From: Thiopontia sp964344135
GTDB lineage: Bacteria; Pseudomonadota; Gammaproteobacteria; GCF-002020875
Length of the DNA stretch: 43,862 nt
Assembly: GCA_964344135.1 (NCBI GenBank)
Contig: CAYFMF010000013.1
Coordinates: forward strand, 1 to 43,862
Reading direction: 5' to 3'
A model generated the notes under the pieces. It did no database searches. It was not told the DNA's origin and was given only the letters and a program-made list of their open reading frames with translations. The first letter of the stretch is position 1. Each line of letters starts with the position of its first letter. Below are positions 16,150-25,328 of this stretch, piece by piece. The position numbers were made by a program, and so were the translations under genes.

Positions 16150-16187
16150 AAAAAAGCGCCAGCACCCAATCTTTTCAGTGCTGACGC
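16150..16187 (-). terminator. Intrinsic terminator after ilvC
   Basis: On the minus strand GCGTCAGCAC and GTGCTGGCGC form a 10 bp stem (one G-T pair) around a 12 nt loop, followed by TTTTTTATTT. It separates ilvC from pssA, so pssA-leuA probably use their own promoter or read-through. Confidence 0.8.
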
Positions 16188-16199
16188 CTTTTCAACCCT

Positions 16200-16227
16200 G
16201 CCTGAGAAAACTACCGTTTCGTCAGGC
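16200..16227 (-). repeat. Small hairpin just after the ilvC stop
   Basis: GCCTGA pairs with TCAGGC around a 16 nt loop, between the ilvC stop and the intrinsic terminator. There is no T-tract; it may protect the mRNA 3' end. Confidence 0.35.
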
Positions 16228-16248
16228 TGGATGACTCGCTCTTGTTGA

Positions 16249-17271
16249 CTAGTTCTTGCTCTTGTCAACAATCTTGTTGGCACTAATCCATGGCATCATG
16301 GAGCGGAGCTGCTCACCCACCACCTCAATCTGGTGTGCCGCATTGTTGCGACGGTGCGCGGTCATCTCGGGATAGTTGGACTGCCCCTCCAGAATGAAGC
16401 GCTTCGCATATTCACCATTCTGAATGTTCTTCAGTGCCTCCTTCATGGCCCAGCGACTCTCCTCATTGATCACCTCTGGACCCGTCACATACTCTCCATA
16501 CTCTGCATTGTTGGAGATGGAGTAGTTCATGTTGGCAATTCCACCCTCATACATCAGATCCACAATCAGCTTCAGCTCATGGAGACACTCAAAGTAGGCC
16601 ATCTCCGGTGCATAGCCACCCTCGACCAGGGTCTCAAAGCCGGCCTTCACCAGCTCAACGGCACCACCACAGAGTACCGCCTGCTCACCGAACAGATCCG
16701 TCTCGGTCTCATCCTTGAATGTGGTCTCAATGATTCCACTGCGGCCGCCGCCAATTGCAGAGGCATAGGAGAGCGCAATCTCCCTGGCATTCCCGCTGGC
16801 ATCCTGCTGAATAGCAATCAGGTCGGGGATTCCACCACCCTTTACAAATTCACTGCGGACCGTATGGCCGGGTGCCTTCGGTGCCACCATGATGACATTG
16901 AGGTCAGAACGGGGAACCACCTGGTTGTAGTGGATCGCAAAACCGTGCGCAAAGGCCAGCGTCGCCCCCTGCTTCAGCGAGGGCTCCACCTCATTCTTGT
17001 AGAGCTGGGACTGGAACTCGTCCGGGGTCAGAATCATCACCAGATCGGCCTCTGCCACCGCATCGGGAACACTCTTGACCGCCAGACCAGAGGCCTCTGC
17101 CTTGGCTGCGGAGGAGGAGCCGGGACGAAGGGCAACAGTAACGTCTACACCGGAATCCTTCAGGTTGTTGGCATGTGCATTACCCTGAGATCCATACCCA
17201 ATAATTGCGACCTTCATTCCCTTGATAATGGAGAGGTCTGCATCCTTGTCATAATAAACGTTAATACTCAT
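16249..17271 (-). CDS. ilvC: Ketol-acid reductoisomerase IlvC (class I)
   Basis: Converts acetolactate and acetohydroxybutyrate to dihydroxy acids with NADPH and Mg2+, the second common step of valine and isoleucine synthesis. At 340 residues it is the short class I form. The nucleotide-binding loop VAIIGYGSQGNAHANNLKDSG is followed by VALRPGSSSAAKAE, the KAPGHTVRSEF motif and the metal-binding region FGEQAVLCGG and FECLHELKLIVDLMYEGG. AAAAGAAG precedes the ATG. The gene follows ilvN with a 78 bp spacer. Confidence 0.97.
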   Translation of the reverse strand: MSINVYYDKDADLSIIKGMKVAIIGYGSQGNAHANNLKDSGVDVTVALRPGSSSAAKAEASGLAVKSVPDAVAEADLVMILTPDEFQSQLYKNEVEPSLKQGATLAFAHGFAIHYNQVVPRSDLNVIMVAPKAPGHTVRSEFVKGGGIPDLIAIQQDASGNAREIALSYASAIGGGRSGIIETTFKDETETDLFGEQAVLCGGAVELVKAGFETLVEGGYAPEMAYFECLHELKLIVDLMYEGGIANMNYSISNNAEYGEYVTGPEVINEESRWAMKEALKNIQNGEYAKRFILEGQSNYPEMTAHRRNNAAHQIEVVGEQLRSMMPWISANKIVDKSKN

Positions 17272-17349
17272 CTTCTTTTCCCTAAATTCAAAAATTTCCC
17301 GATCAACAAAACGGGGAATTATCCACTAAAAGAGGTCCGCAAACAATTG

Positions 17350-17844
17350 TTAGATCCTGAGCGCCTCTTCTCCCCGTGCGATGCCGGAGACCCCGGACCG
17401 AACCACCTCCAGAAGAGAGAATGGCTCCAGCGCAGAGATAAAGGCATTGATCTTCTCGCTGTTTCCGAGCAACTCAACCACACAGGCATGATCCGTCTCA
17501 TCCACAACTTCTGCATGGTGCTCAGCCACCACCTGACGAATGGTCTGGCAATCTGCCTCGGTGGCCAGCACCTTGACCATCACCAGCTCTCGTTCAATAT
17601 GCGAACCTGCCGTCAGATCGACCATCCTGACCACATCGATCAGCTTGTTGAGCTGCTTGTTGATCTGCTCAATGACCGCCTCGGTACCGGAGGTGACAAT
17701 TGTCATCCGTGACAGGGTTGGATCATTGGTTGGTGCCACGGTCAGTGACTCGATGTTATAACCACGCGCAGAAAAGAGCCCGGCCACCCTGGAGAGGGCA
17801 CCCGATTCATTCTCCAGCAACAGTGAAATAATATGTCTGCTCAT
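17350..17844 (-). CDS. ilvN: Acetolactate synthase small (regulatory) subunit
   Basis: The regulatory subunit that confers valine feedback inhibition on the catalytic subunit encoded just upstream. It has 164 residues, the usual length of the IlvH-type subunit. An N-terminal ACT domain is seen in SLLLENESGALSRVAGLFSARGYNIESL, followed by the family's TLSRMTIVT and a second ACT-like domain from about residue 80. It starts 12 bp after the large-subunit stop. The symbol could equally be ilvH. Confidence 0.95.
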   Translation of the reverse strand: MSRHIISLLLENESGALSRVAGLFSARGYNIESLTVAPTNDPTLSRMTIVTSGTEAVIEQINKQLNKLIDVVRMVDLTAGSHIERELVMVKVLATEADCQTIRQVVAEHHAEVVDETDHACVVELLGNSEKINAFISALEPFSLLEVVRSGVSGIARGEEALRI

Positions 17845-17856
17845 CGTACTCGCCCC

Positions 17857-19554
17857 CTACACCAGAATCATCTCATTGAGCCCTGCCCCAGCAGGAACCA
17901 TTGGATAGACATTCTCTTCAGGATTGGTAATGAAATCCATAAAGACCAGACGGTCCTTCATCGCAAGTGCCTCTTCCAGGGCACCACGAACATCATCTGG
18001 ATCCTTGATCTGCATCCCGACATGACCATAGCTCTCCGCCAGTTTGACGAAATCGGGCTGATGGTTCCGCTCCAGCGTTACCTCTGCATAGCGGCGCTCA
18101 TAGAAGAACTCCTGCCACTGACGAACCATACCCAGATACCCATTGTTGAGATTGATAATCTTGATCGGCAGTGAAAACTCCTGACAGGTGGCCAGCTCCT
18201 GAATATTCATCTGGATACTGCCATCCCCCGTCACGGTACAGACCGTGGCATCCGGATGGGCAAACTGGGCCCCCATTGCTGCAGGAAGACCAAACCCCAT
18301 GGTTCCCAGCCCACCAGAATTGATCCAGCGGCGTGGCTTGTCGAACTTGTAATACTGTGCCGCAAACATCTGGTGCTGACCCACATCAGAGACCACATAG
18401 GCATCACCAGCAGTCACCTCATAGAGTGTCTGCAACACAGACTGCGGATGAATCACCCCGCCCGAGTTATCAAAAGCGAGGCACTCCTCCTTGCGCCACT
18501 CATCAATCTCGGCCCACCAGGAGTCGGAGCGCTCTCCGCCCATCTCCGGTCGCTGGTTGAGTTGCCCATTCATCGCACTCAACACATCCCGGACATCCCC
18601 CACAATCGGCAGATCCACCTGCACATTCTTCGATATCGAGGAGGGGTCCACATCAATATGGATGATCTTTGCCTGCGGACAGAACTTCTCAATGTTTCCT
18701 GTTACCCGATCATCAAAACGGGCACCCACAGCAATCAACAGGTCGGTATTGTGCATCGCCATGTTGGCCTCATAGGTGCCATGCATGCCCAACATGCCGA
18801 TAAACTGTGGATCGGTCGCCGGGAAACCACCCAGCCCCATGGTGGTGTTGGTCACCGGTATAGACAGGCGGTGTGCAAAGTGAGTCAACTCCTCCGCGGC
18901 ATCAGCCAGTATCACCCCGCCACCGGTATAGAGAACGGGCTTTCTTGCCTCCGCAATCAACTCCATCGCCTGCTGGATCTTCTCATCCGGGGCACGAACT
19001 ATGGGGTGGTAGGAGCGGATCTCCACCGCCTCCGGATAGCTGTACTCTGTCCTGAAACCGGTAATATCCTTTGGCACATCGATCACAACCGGACCAGGGC
19101 GGCCTGTAGTTGCAATCATGAAGGCCTTCTTCAGGGTTTCGGCAAGCGCCTCGATATCTGTCACCAGAAAGTTGTGTTTTACACAGGAGCGGGTGATCCC
19201 GACGGTATCGACCTCCTGAAAGGCATCATTTCCGATCAGTGGCGTGGGTACCTGACCGGTAATTACCACCAGCGGAATGGAGTCCATATAGGCGGTTGCA
19301 ATCCCGGTTACTGCATTGGTCGCACCGGGCCCGGAGGTCACCAGCACGACCCCTGGCTTGCCACTGGAGCGGGCATAGCCATCTGCGGCATGAACTGCCC
19401 CCTGTTCATGACGAGTGAGGATATGCTTTACATCATCCTGGCGATAGATCGCATCGTAGATATGGAGTACGGCACCACCAGGATAACCAAAGACGTACTC
19501 AACGCCCTCATCCTTCAAAAATTGGGTAATAATTTCTGCGCCTGATAATTCCAC
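17857..19554 (-). CDS. ilvB: Acetolactate synthase large (catalytic) subunit
   Basis: A thiamine diphosphate and FAD-dependent enzyme that makes acetolactate from pyruvate. 565 residues from GTG at 19554, chosen because GAGAGG lies 7 nt upstream; a TTG at 19569 would add five. Features: GAEIITQFLKDEGVEYVFGYPGG, the catalytic Glu in LTRHEQGAVHAADGYARS, SGPGATNAVTGIATAYMDS, the FAD region, and the ThDP motif GDGSIQMNIQELATCQE with NNGYLGMVRQWQ. It heads the branched-chain amino acid cluster. The gene could be named ilvI; sequence alone does not decide. Confidence 0.95.
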   Translation of the reverse strand: MELSGAEIITQFLKDEGVEYVFGYPGGAVLHIYDAIYRQDDVKHILTRHEQGAVHAADGYARSSGKPGVVLVTSGPGATNAVTGIATAYMDSIPLVVITGQVPTPLIGNDAFQEVDTVGITRSCVKHNFLVTDIEALAETLKKAFMIATTGRPGPVVIDVPKDITGFRTEYSYPEAVEIRSYHPIVRAPDEKIQQAMELIAEARKPVLYTGGGVILADAAEELTHFAHRLSIPVTNTTMGLGGFPATDPQFIGMLGMHGTYEANMAMHNTDLLIAVGARFDDRVTGNIEKFCPQAKIIHIDVDPSSISKNVQVDLPIVGDVRDVLSAMNGQLNQRPEMGGERSDSWWAEIDEWRKEECLAFDNSGGVIHPQSVLQTLYEVTAGDAYVVSDVGQHQMFAAQYYKFDKPRRWINSGGLGTMGFGLPAAMGAQFAHPDATVCTVTGDGSIQMNIQELATCQEFSLPIKIINLNNGYLGMVRQWQEFFYERRYAEVTLERNHQPDFVKLAESYGHVGMQIKDPDDVRGALEEALAMKDRLVFMDFITNPEENVYPMVPAGAGLNEMILV

Positions 19555-19731
19555 TGCTCTGCCTCTCAATCTGCAATAACCACCCCGCTCAAGGGCAGCC
19601 TACGCCTCTGTTTGATCCAAATTCATAAAACACTTATATTGCCTGTTTCATTGAACCGAAACAAGATCCTGTCGAACGTTTTTTTCAATCATCAATAATA
19701 TGTTTTCCATACATTACATCAGGTTATTTCA

Positions 19732-20076
19732 ATGCCCTATCTTGCAATCAATACCAGCATCACCCTCAGCGACAACCAGAAAGAGGGGCTGATGGCAGCC
19801 AGCTCAAAACTGCTCTCCCAGCTGCTACAGAAACCGGAGGGGTATGTGATGATCTCCATCCAGAGCGACCTCCAGATGATGTTTGGCGGAACCACAGATC
19901 CCTGCGCCTATCTTGAGTTCAAAAGCCTGGGGCTGCCGGAGTCATCGACCGCCCCCTTCTCCGAGGCAGTCACCGCACTGCTGTCCTCTGAGAGCGGGAT
20001 TGACAGGAGCAGAATCTATATCGAGTTCTCCAGCCCGGAGCGCCACCTGTGGGGGTGGAATGGGGGCACTTTCTAA
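19732..20076 (+). CDS. MIF/tautomerase-superfamily protein
   Basis: A 114-residue protein with the catalytic proline right after the initiator methionine (MPYLAINTSITLSD), the hallmark of the tautomerase superfamily. Its length and internal VMISIQSDLQMMFGGTTDPCAYLEFKSLG match the macrophage-migration-inhibitory-factor branch, whose members tautomerise phenylpyruvate or related enols. The biological substrate in bacteria is generally unknown. It is divergent from ilvB and precedes proS by 44 bp; whether they share a transcript is not clear. No strong ribosome-binding site is visible. Confidence 0.8.
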   Translation: MPYLAINTSITLSDNQKEGLMAASSKLLSQLLQKPEGYVMISIQSDLQMMFGGTTDPCAYLEFKSLGLPESSTAPFSEAVTALLSSESGIDRSRIYIEFSSPERHLWGWNGGTF

Positions 20077-20120
20077 AGGATAATCCACAACCTCTCTCTA
20101 CCGTTTATCAGGAATACCCT

Positions 20121-21833
20121 ATGCGTACCTCCCAATTTCTCCTCTCCACCGTCAAGGAGACCCCTGCCGAGGCGGAGATCATCAGCCACCAGCTGATGAT
20201 CCGCTCCGGAATGATCCGCAAACTGGCATCCGGGCTCTACTCCTGGCTACCCACAGGGCTAAGGACTCTGAGAAAGGTTGAGGCGATTATCCGCGAGGAG
20301 ATGGACCGCTCCGGTGCCCAGGAGCTGTTGATGCCGGTGGTACAGCCCTCAGAGCTGTGGGAGGAGTCGGGGCGCTGGGAGCAGTACGGTCCCGAGCTGC
20401 TGCGTCTGAACGATCGACACCAGCGCGATTTCCTGCTTGGCCCCACCCACGAAGAGGTGATCACGGAGATTGCCCGCAGAGAGATCCGCAGCTATCGCCA
20501 GCTGCCACTCAACCTCTACCAGATACAGACCAAGTTCCGTGATGAGATTCGCCCCCGCTTTGGCGTGATGCGTTCACGCGAGTTCATCATGAAGGATGCC
20601 TACTCCTTCCATATGGATCAGGAGTCCCTGCAGCAGACCTACCAGCTGATGTACGACACCTACTCACGAATCTTCAGCCGCATGGGGCTCCATTTCCGCC
20701 CCGTGGATGCCGATACCGGATCCATTGGTGGCAGCACCTCGCACGAGTTCCATGTGTTGGCAGATTCGGGAGAGGATGCCATCGCCTTCTCGGACCAGGG
20801 CAAATTTGCCGCCAATGTAGAGTTGGCCGAGGCGATTGCACCAACTACAGACCGCCACTCCCCTACCGCATCCATGGAGAAGGTGGCTACCCCAGAGAGC
20901 CGAACCATTGCCGAGGTCTGTGACACCCTGAAGATCTCTCCACAGCAGACGGTCAAGACCCTGCTGGTTCGTGGGGAGGAGAACGGTGTCGTGGCCCTGA
21001 TACTGCGCGGGGACCATGAGCTGAACGAGATCAAGGTGGAAAAACTGGAAGGGGTTGCCTCGCCACTGGAGATGATCGAACAGGAGGAGATTCGCTCCGT
21101 CACTGGTGCCTCTGCAGGCTCACTCGGTCCAGTGGGTCTGGAGGTCCCGATCATCGTCGACCGTGCGGCTGCAGAACTCTCTGACTTTGTCTGTGGCGCC
21201 AACGAGGATGGCTTCCATCTGACTGGCGTCAACTGGGAACGGGATCTTCCGGCTCCCGCCAACATCGCCGACCTGCGAAATGTTGTCGAGGGCGACCCCA
21301 GCCCCGATGGGAGCGGAACCCTGCAAATCGCCCGTGGCATCGAGGTGGGTCACATCTTCCAGCTTGGAACCAAATACAGTGAGGCGATGAAGGCCAACGT
21401 GCTGGATGAGAACGGAAAGGCCCGCACCATGACCATGGGCTGCTACGGGATCGGTGTGACGCGTGTGGTGGCAGCCGCCATTGAGCAGAACCATGATGAG
21501 CGTGGCATCATCTGGCCTGAGGCAATCGCCCCATTCAGTGTCGCCCTGCTGCCGATGAACATGCACAAGTCACAGCGCCTGCGTGAGGCGGTCGAGCGCG
21601 TCTACCAGCAGCTACTGGATAGTGATATTGATGTACTGCTCGATGATCGCAAGGAGCGCCCGGGCATCATGTTCGCCGACATGGAGCTGATCGGAATCCC
21701 CCACCGTCTGGTACTGGGCGATCGTGGGCTCGATAACGGGGTCATCGAATACAAGGGGCGCAGCGACAGCGAAAGCCAGGAGCTCCCTCTGGATGGAGTC
21801 GTCGACTTCATCAGACAGGCGTTATCAGATTGA
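20121..21833 (+). CDS. proS: Prolyl-tRNA synthetase ProS (with editing insert)
   Basis: Class II synthetase that charges tRNA-Pro. 570 residues, the bacterial type, with an editing domain inserted between motifs 2 and 3 (about residues 225-405, including FVCGANEDGFHLTGVNW) that clears Ala-tRNA-Pro. Motif regions: LPTGLRTLRKVEAIIREEMDRSGAQELLMP, LGPTHEEVIT, FRDEIRPRFGVMRSREFIMKDAYSF, and motif 3 in MGCYGIGVTRVVAAAIEQ. ATG at 20121 has AGGAA upstream; the frame stays open 24 codons further back, but without family resemblance. Its 3' end overlaps the convergent next gene by 9 bp. Confidence 0.97.
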   Translation: MRTSQFLLSTVKETPAEAEIISHQLMIRSGMIRKLASGLYSWLPTGLRTLRKVEAIIREEMDRSGAQELLMPVVQPSELWEESGRWEQYGPELLRLNDRHQRDFLLGPTHEEVITEIARREIRSYRQLPLNLYQIQTKFRDEIRPRFGVMRSREFIMKDAYSFHMDQESLQQTYQLMYDTYSRIFSRMGLHFRPVDADTGSIGGSTSHEFHVLADSGEDAIAFSDQGKFAANVELAEAIAPTTDRHSPTASMEKVATPESRTIAEVCDTLKISPQQTVKTLLVRGEENGVVALILRGDHELNEIKVEKLEGVASPLEMIEQEEIRSVTGASAGSLGPVGLEVPIIVDRAAAELSDFVCGANEDGFHLTGVNWERDLPAPANIADLRNVVEGDPSPDGSGTLQIARGIEVGHIFQLGTKYSEAMKANVLDENGKARTMTMGCYGIGVTRVVAAAIEQNHDERGIIWPEAIAPFSVALLPMNMHKSQRLREAVERVYQQLLDSDIDVLLDDRKERPGIMFADMELIGIPHRLVLGDRGLDNGVIEYKGRSDSESQELPLDGVVDFIRQALSD

Positions 21834-24800
21834 TCGTGCCGCCGCTTCCGTAGCCAGCCTCTTCAGCCCCACATAATCCCGTTTGCCACTCCCCAACAAC
21901 GGGATCTCCTCGACCTGAATCACCCTGAAGGGGATCATCAGTGGCTGCTCAATCCCCTTGCGCAGCAGTGATGAGAGTGATGACTCACTCCACCCCTCCC
22001 CTTCCCCACTGCAGAGCAGCACAATCCTCTCCCCCTTGCGTGGGTCCTCGATTGCCACTGCCACCACCTCAAGATCAATCCCGTTCAGTGACAACACCCC
22101 ATCAGCCATCTCCTCAACCGCAGCAAGGCTGACCATCTCTCCACCGATCTTGGCAAAACGTGAATAGCGGTCAACAATCGTCAGGAATCCATCCTGATCG
22201 ATCACCCCCTTGTCACCAGTTCTGTACCAGCACCGCCCATCAAGCTCCAGAAAGGGCTGGCTGATCGCTTGCCCCCCATCCAGGTACCCCTTCATTACCT
22301 GAACACCTGCAACCAGGATCAGCCCATCCTCACCTGGAGAGCGCGGCCGAAACGTATCGGGATCAACAATTCGTACACTGGTACCGGGCAGCGGCAGCCC
22401 TACCGTCCCTGGACGATTCATCTGCTGCAACAGGTTTCCATCGGCACCGAGCCGGTCCGGAAGGTTGACCGAGGCGACTGGCGAGGTCTCCGTCGCCCCA
22501 TACCCCTCGATGATCTCCTTTCCAAACTTCTCTCTGAACGCCACCCTGGCCTCATCTTTCAACCGCTCTGCACCGGTGATCACCAACCGCAGCGACTGCA
22601 GCTGCCCCCTCTTGACCCGGCTGTTTCTTGTCATCAACTGCAGGAAGGTTGGCGTACCGCAATAGATGGTTGCACGATACTGCTCCACCCCTCGTGCAAT
22701 CGTTACCACATCGGTCGGATCAGGGGAGACCACCAGCGGAACCCCTTCCACCAGTGGCATCATGCCGGTGACCGTAAATCCAAAGGAGTGAAACAGCGGC
22801 AGGGTCCCCATCACCACATCGGCCTCCCCACGCTGGAAACGGGGCTCCAGCACCTCGGAGACCTGTTTGAGATTGCCCATGATATTGCGGTGAGTCAGCT
22901 GGACCCCCTTCGGCTCCCCCTCGCTGCCACTGGAGAAGATGATGGTTGCCACATCGTCCAGCGAGACAGCCGGAGTAAAGAGCCACGCAAGCAGGCGAGC
23001 CGGAAGCAGAGAGACCAGCAGTGCTGCAGAGAGCCGCTCCCCTGTTGTGATCTCCCCCTTCAGCTGCTCCAGCTCAACCAGCTCCACCCTGCTCAGAAGT
23101 GGAGAGAGGTCACCGCCCCGTTCACGCAGTTTGTCAAGAAATCGTCTGGAGCTGTAGACCGTGGTGATGCCTGCCTGCTCAACGGCCGAGAGCAGTGGCC
23201 GGGATCCTGCGGTAAAGTTGAGGTTAACCACACACCTGCCCGCCATCAACAGCGCAAGGTTGACCATCAATCCAGCTGCGGTTGTCGGCAACAGCACCCC
23301 AATATTCTGCTCCGGAGAGCCCCTTCGAATCCTCCTGTAGAGGACAAATACCGCAATCAACATCCGCAAGCCACTGAGCTGATCTCCTGTAGCAAGATCG
23401 GTCAGACAGATTCTGCGCCCCATCCGCCTGGCTCTTACCATCCAGCCATGGTGGATCGGAGAGAGCCCCTGTGAGTAGCGCTGCCACGCCACAATGGAGA
23501 GATCAAACACCCTCTGCCTGACCTGATGAGCCCGCACCGAGTCGGGCAGTGGTGCCCCAAAAACCAGCTGGACCCTTCTACGGCGCATCCCGGTTGCCCG
23601 AAGTGCCCTCACCCCCCTTCCGGATCGCGAAAAACGGCTCCCCCACAATCCACGAATATAGAACGGAACCACCACTGCTTCGCTACCGGCAGCGGCCACC
23701 TCAAACCCCCTGTGGAATCGTCCAAGCTGCCCACTATGGCTGATCGCCCCTTCGGGGAAGATGCAGACCAGCTCCCCCTGCCTCAACAACTGACCAACAC
23801 GCTGCAGTGACTCCCTGCTCTGACGACTGGAGATGGGAATCACGCCAAAGAGGTCAAGAAACCACCTCAGCGCCGGCTTGCGATAGATGGAGTGCTCCAT
23901 CACAAAACGGATCGGTCTGGGAGAGACAATCTGCAGCATCGCCCAATCCAGCCAGCTGATATGGTTCCCCAACAGCAGGACACCCCCACGGGCAGGGAGA
24001 TGGTTCAGCCCGATAGACTCAATCCGGTAACGTCGGTTGAACAGCAGCCGTACCAGAAGACGGATCAGGCTCTGCGGCATCTTGAACAGCGCAACAACCG
24101 TTGCGATCAGGGCAACCAGTGCAACCATCCAGAAGAGGAGTGCAGGGTTGACCGCCCGCTCCATCTCCAGCAGTGCAACCCCCATGGTAATCCCAAGAAA
24201 GAACAGCATCACCACGTTCTGCATCCAGTTGTTGCCGGCGAGGATCTGCCCCAGGCGGGAGGGCGCTGCATGGAACTGGATCAGTGCATTGAGTGGAACG
24301 ATCAGGAGCCCGCCACTGAACCCCATCAACAGAAAGAGCAGCGCAAGGCTCTGCAGTGATCCGCTCTCCGGCACGGCAACCAGCGAGAGCGTCACCCCTA
24401 CTGCCCCAATCGGAATCAGGCCCGACTCGATATACCCTCTGGAGATCCGCGAGACAGCCATGGAGCCCAACAGGATACCGATCCCGGCGGCTGCAAGAAC
24501 ACCCTGAATCAGCAGGGTATTGGTCACCCCCAGTGAGGCCTTGGCAAGTGCCGGAAAGGCGGCGATCGCAACCTGAGAGACACCCCAGAAGAGTGACAAC
24601 CCCACGACCGAGTACCAGATAATCGGTCTCGCACGGATGATTTTCAGGGTGGATGTTATCGAATGGTGACCCTCTGATTGATCCTCAACCCCCTCTTCCA
24701 GCTCAACCCTCCGCTGCTGAAGACGACTCGCAAGCACCCACTCCACAGCGGCCAGAGCCACCAGTACCCATCCCAGTGGAGCGACGCTCTGCAGATACTC

Positions 24801-25328
24801 TGAGTGGTTCTGCGGCGACGCTGTGGTCAACATCAACTCAAACAGGGATGAGAAGAAGAACATCCCGAAGAGGATGGCTACAATTGTCACCGCCTGTACC
24901 ACACCGTTGGCGGGGGCCAGCCCATCCACCCCGACCTGCTCCCGGATATAGCCATACTTGGCCGGAGAGAAGAAGGCACTCTGGATCGCCAGCAGCAGGG
25001 TCAGGAAAAATGCAAACAGGAACCAGCCCCGATAGTAGCAGAGGGTGATCAAGAGGGTGATTCCAACAGCAACCGCGGCCGCATGACGCATCACCCGTCT
25101 CTTCGGCAGCCGGTCGGCAAGCACCCCTGCAGGGGTTGCAAGCAGGATAAAGGGGATCAGGATCAGGGCATTGACCAGTGCCGTGAGGATAATCTGCAGC
25201 TCACCGTCATAAACCTTGAAGACCGTATTCTGGATTGTGATCTTGTGGCCTAGATCCACAAAGGCATTGAAGAACAGCACCCAGAGATAGGGCACCAACC
25301 GACGAACCCCTCTGAATGTGCTAGCCAT
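21825..25328 (-). CDS. MFS transporter / acyltransferase / acyl-ACP synthetase fusion (LplT-Aas type)
   Basis: A 1167-residue fusion. Residues about 1-415 are an MFS transporter with around 12 membrane segments (DLGHKITIQNTVF, AGVLADRLPKRRVM), like LplT, which flips lysophospholipids inward. Residues about 430-640 are a PlsC-type acyltransferase: NHISWLD, giving N-H-x4-D near 454, and FPEGAI near 523. Residues about 680-1167 are an AMP-forming acyl-ACP synthetase: TIIFSSGSEGEPKG near 793, GYGATETSPVA near 941, YRTGDKG. Separate lplT and aas in E. coli re-acylate lysophosphatidylethanolamine, so this one polypeptide should import and repair lysophospholipids. Its ATG overlaps the mscS stop by 8 bp. 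Confidence 0.93.
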   Translation of the reverse strand: MASTFRGVRRLVPYLWVLFFNAFVDLGHKITIQNTVFKVYDGELQIILTALVNALILIPFILLATPAGVLADRLPKRRVMRHAAAVAVGITLLITLCYYRGWFLFAFFLTLLLAIQSAFFSPAKYGYIREQVGVDGLAPANGVVQAVTIVAILFGMFFFSSLFELMLTTASPQNHSEYLQSVAPLGWVLVALAAVEWVLASRLQQRRVELEEGVEDQSEGHHSITSTLKIIRARPIIWYSVVGLSLFWGVSQVAIAAFPALAKASLGVTNTLLIQGVLAAAGIGILLGSMAVSRISRGYIESGLIPIGAVGVTLSLVAVPESGSLQSLALLFLLMGFSGGLLIVPLNALIQFHAAPSRLGQILAGNNWMQNVVMLFFLGITMGVALLEMERAVNPALLFWMVALVALIATVVALFKMPQSLIRLLVRLLFNRRYRIESIGLNHLPARGGVLLLGNHISWLDWAMLQIVSPRPIRFVMEHSIYRKPALRWFLDLFGVIPISSRQSRESLQRVGQLLRQGELVCIFPEGAISHSGQLGRFHRGFEVAAAGSEAVVVPFYIRGLWGSRFSRSGRGVRALRATGMRRRRVQLVFGAPLPDSVRAHQVRQRVFDLSIVAWQRYSQGLSPIHHGWMVRARRMGRRICLTDLATGDQLSGLRMLIAVFVLYRRIRRGSPEQNIGVLLPTTAAGLMVNLALLMAGRCVVNLNFTAGSRPLLSAVEQAGITTVYSSRRFLDKLRERGGDLSPLLSRVELVELEQLKGEITTGERLSAALLVSLLPARLLAWLFTPAVSLDDVATIIFSSGSEGEPKGVQLTHRNIMGNLKQVSEVLEPRFQRGEADVVMGTLPLFHSFGFTVTGMMPLVEGVPLVVSPDPTDVVTIARGVEQYRATIYCGTPTFLQLMTRNSRVKRGQLQSLRLVITGAERLKDEARVAFREKFGKEIIEGYGATETSPVASVNLPDRLGADGNLLQQMNRPGTVGLPLPGTSVRIVDPDTFRPRSPGEDGLILVAGVQVMKGYLDGGQAISQPFLELDGRCWYRTGDKGVIDQDGFLTIVDRYSRFAKIGGEMVSLAAVEEMADGVLSLNGIDLEVVAVAIEDPRKGERIVLLCSGEGEGWSESSLSSLLRKGIEQPLMIPFRVIQVEEIPLLGSGKRDYVGLKRLATEAAARSI

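Noticed and set aside
19570..19735. Possible leader peptide and attenuator in front of ilvB
   Set aside because: A 14-codon frame (MIEKNVRQDLVSVQ) contains three Val but no run of branched-chain codons, and there is no terminator hairpin with a T-tract before ilvB.
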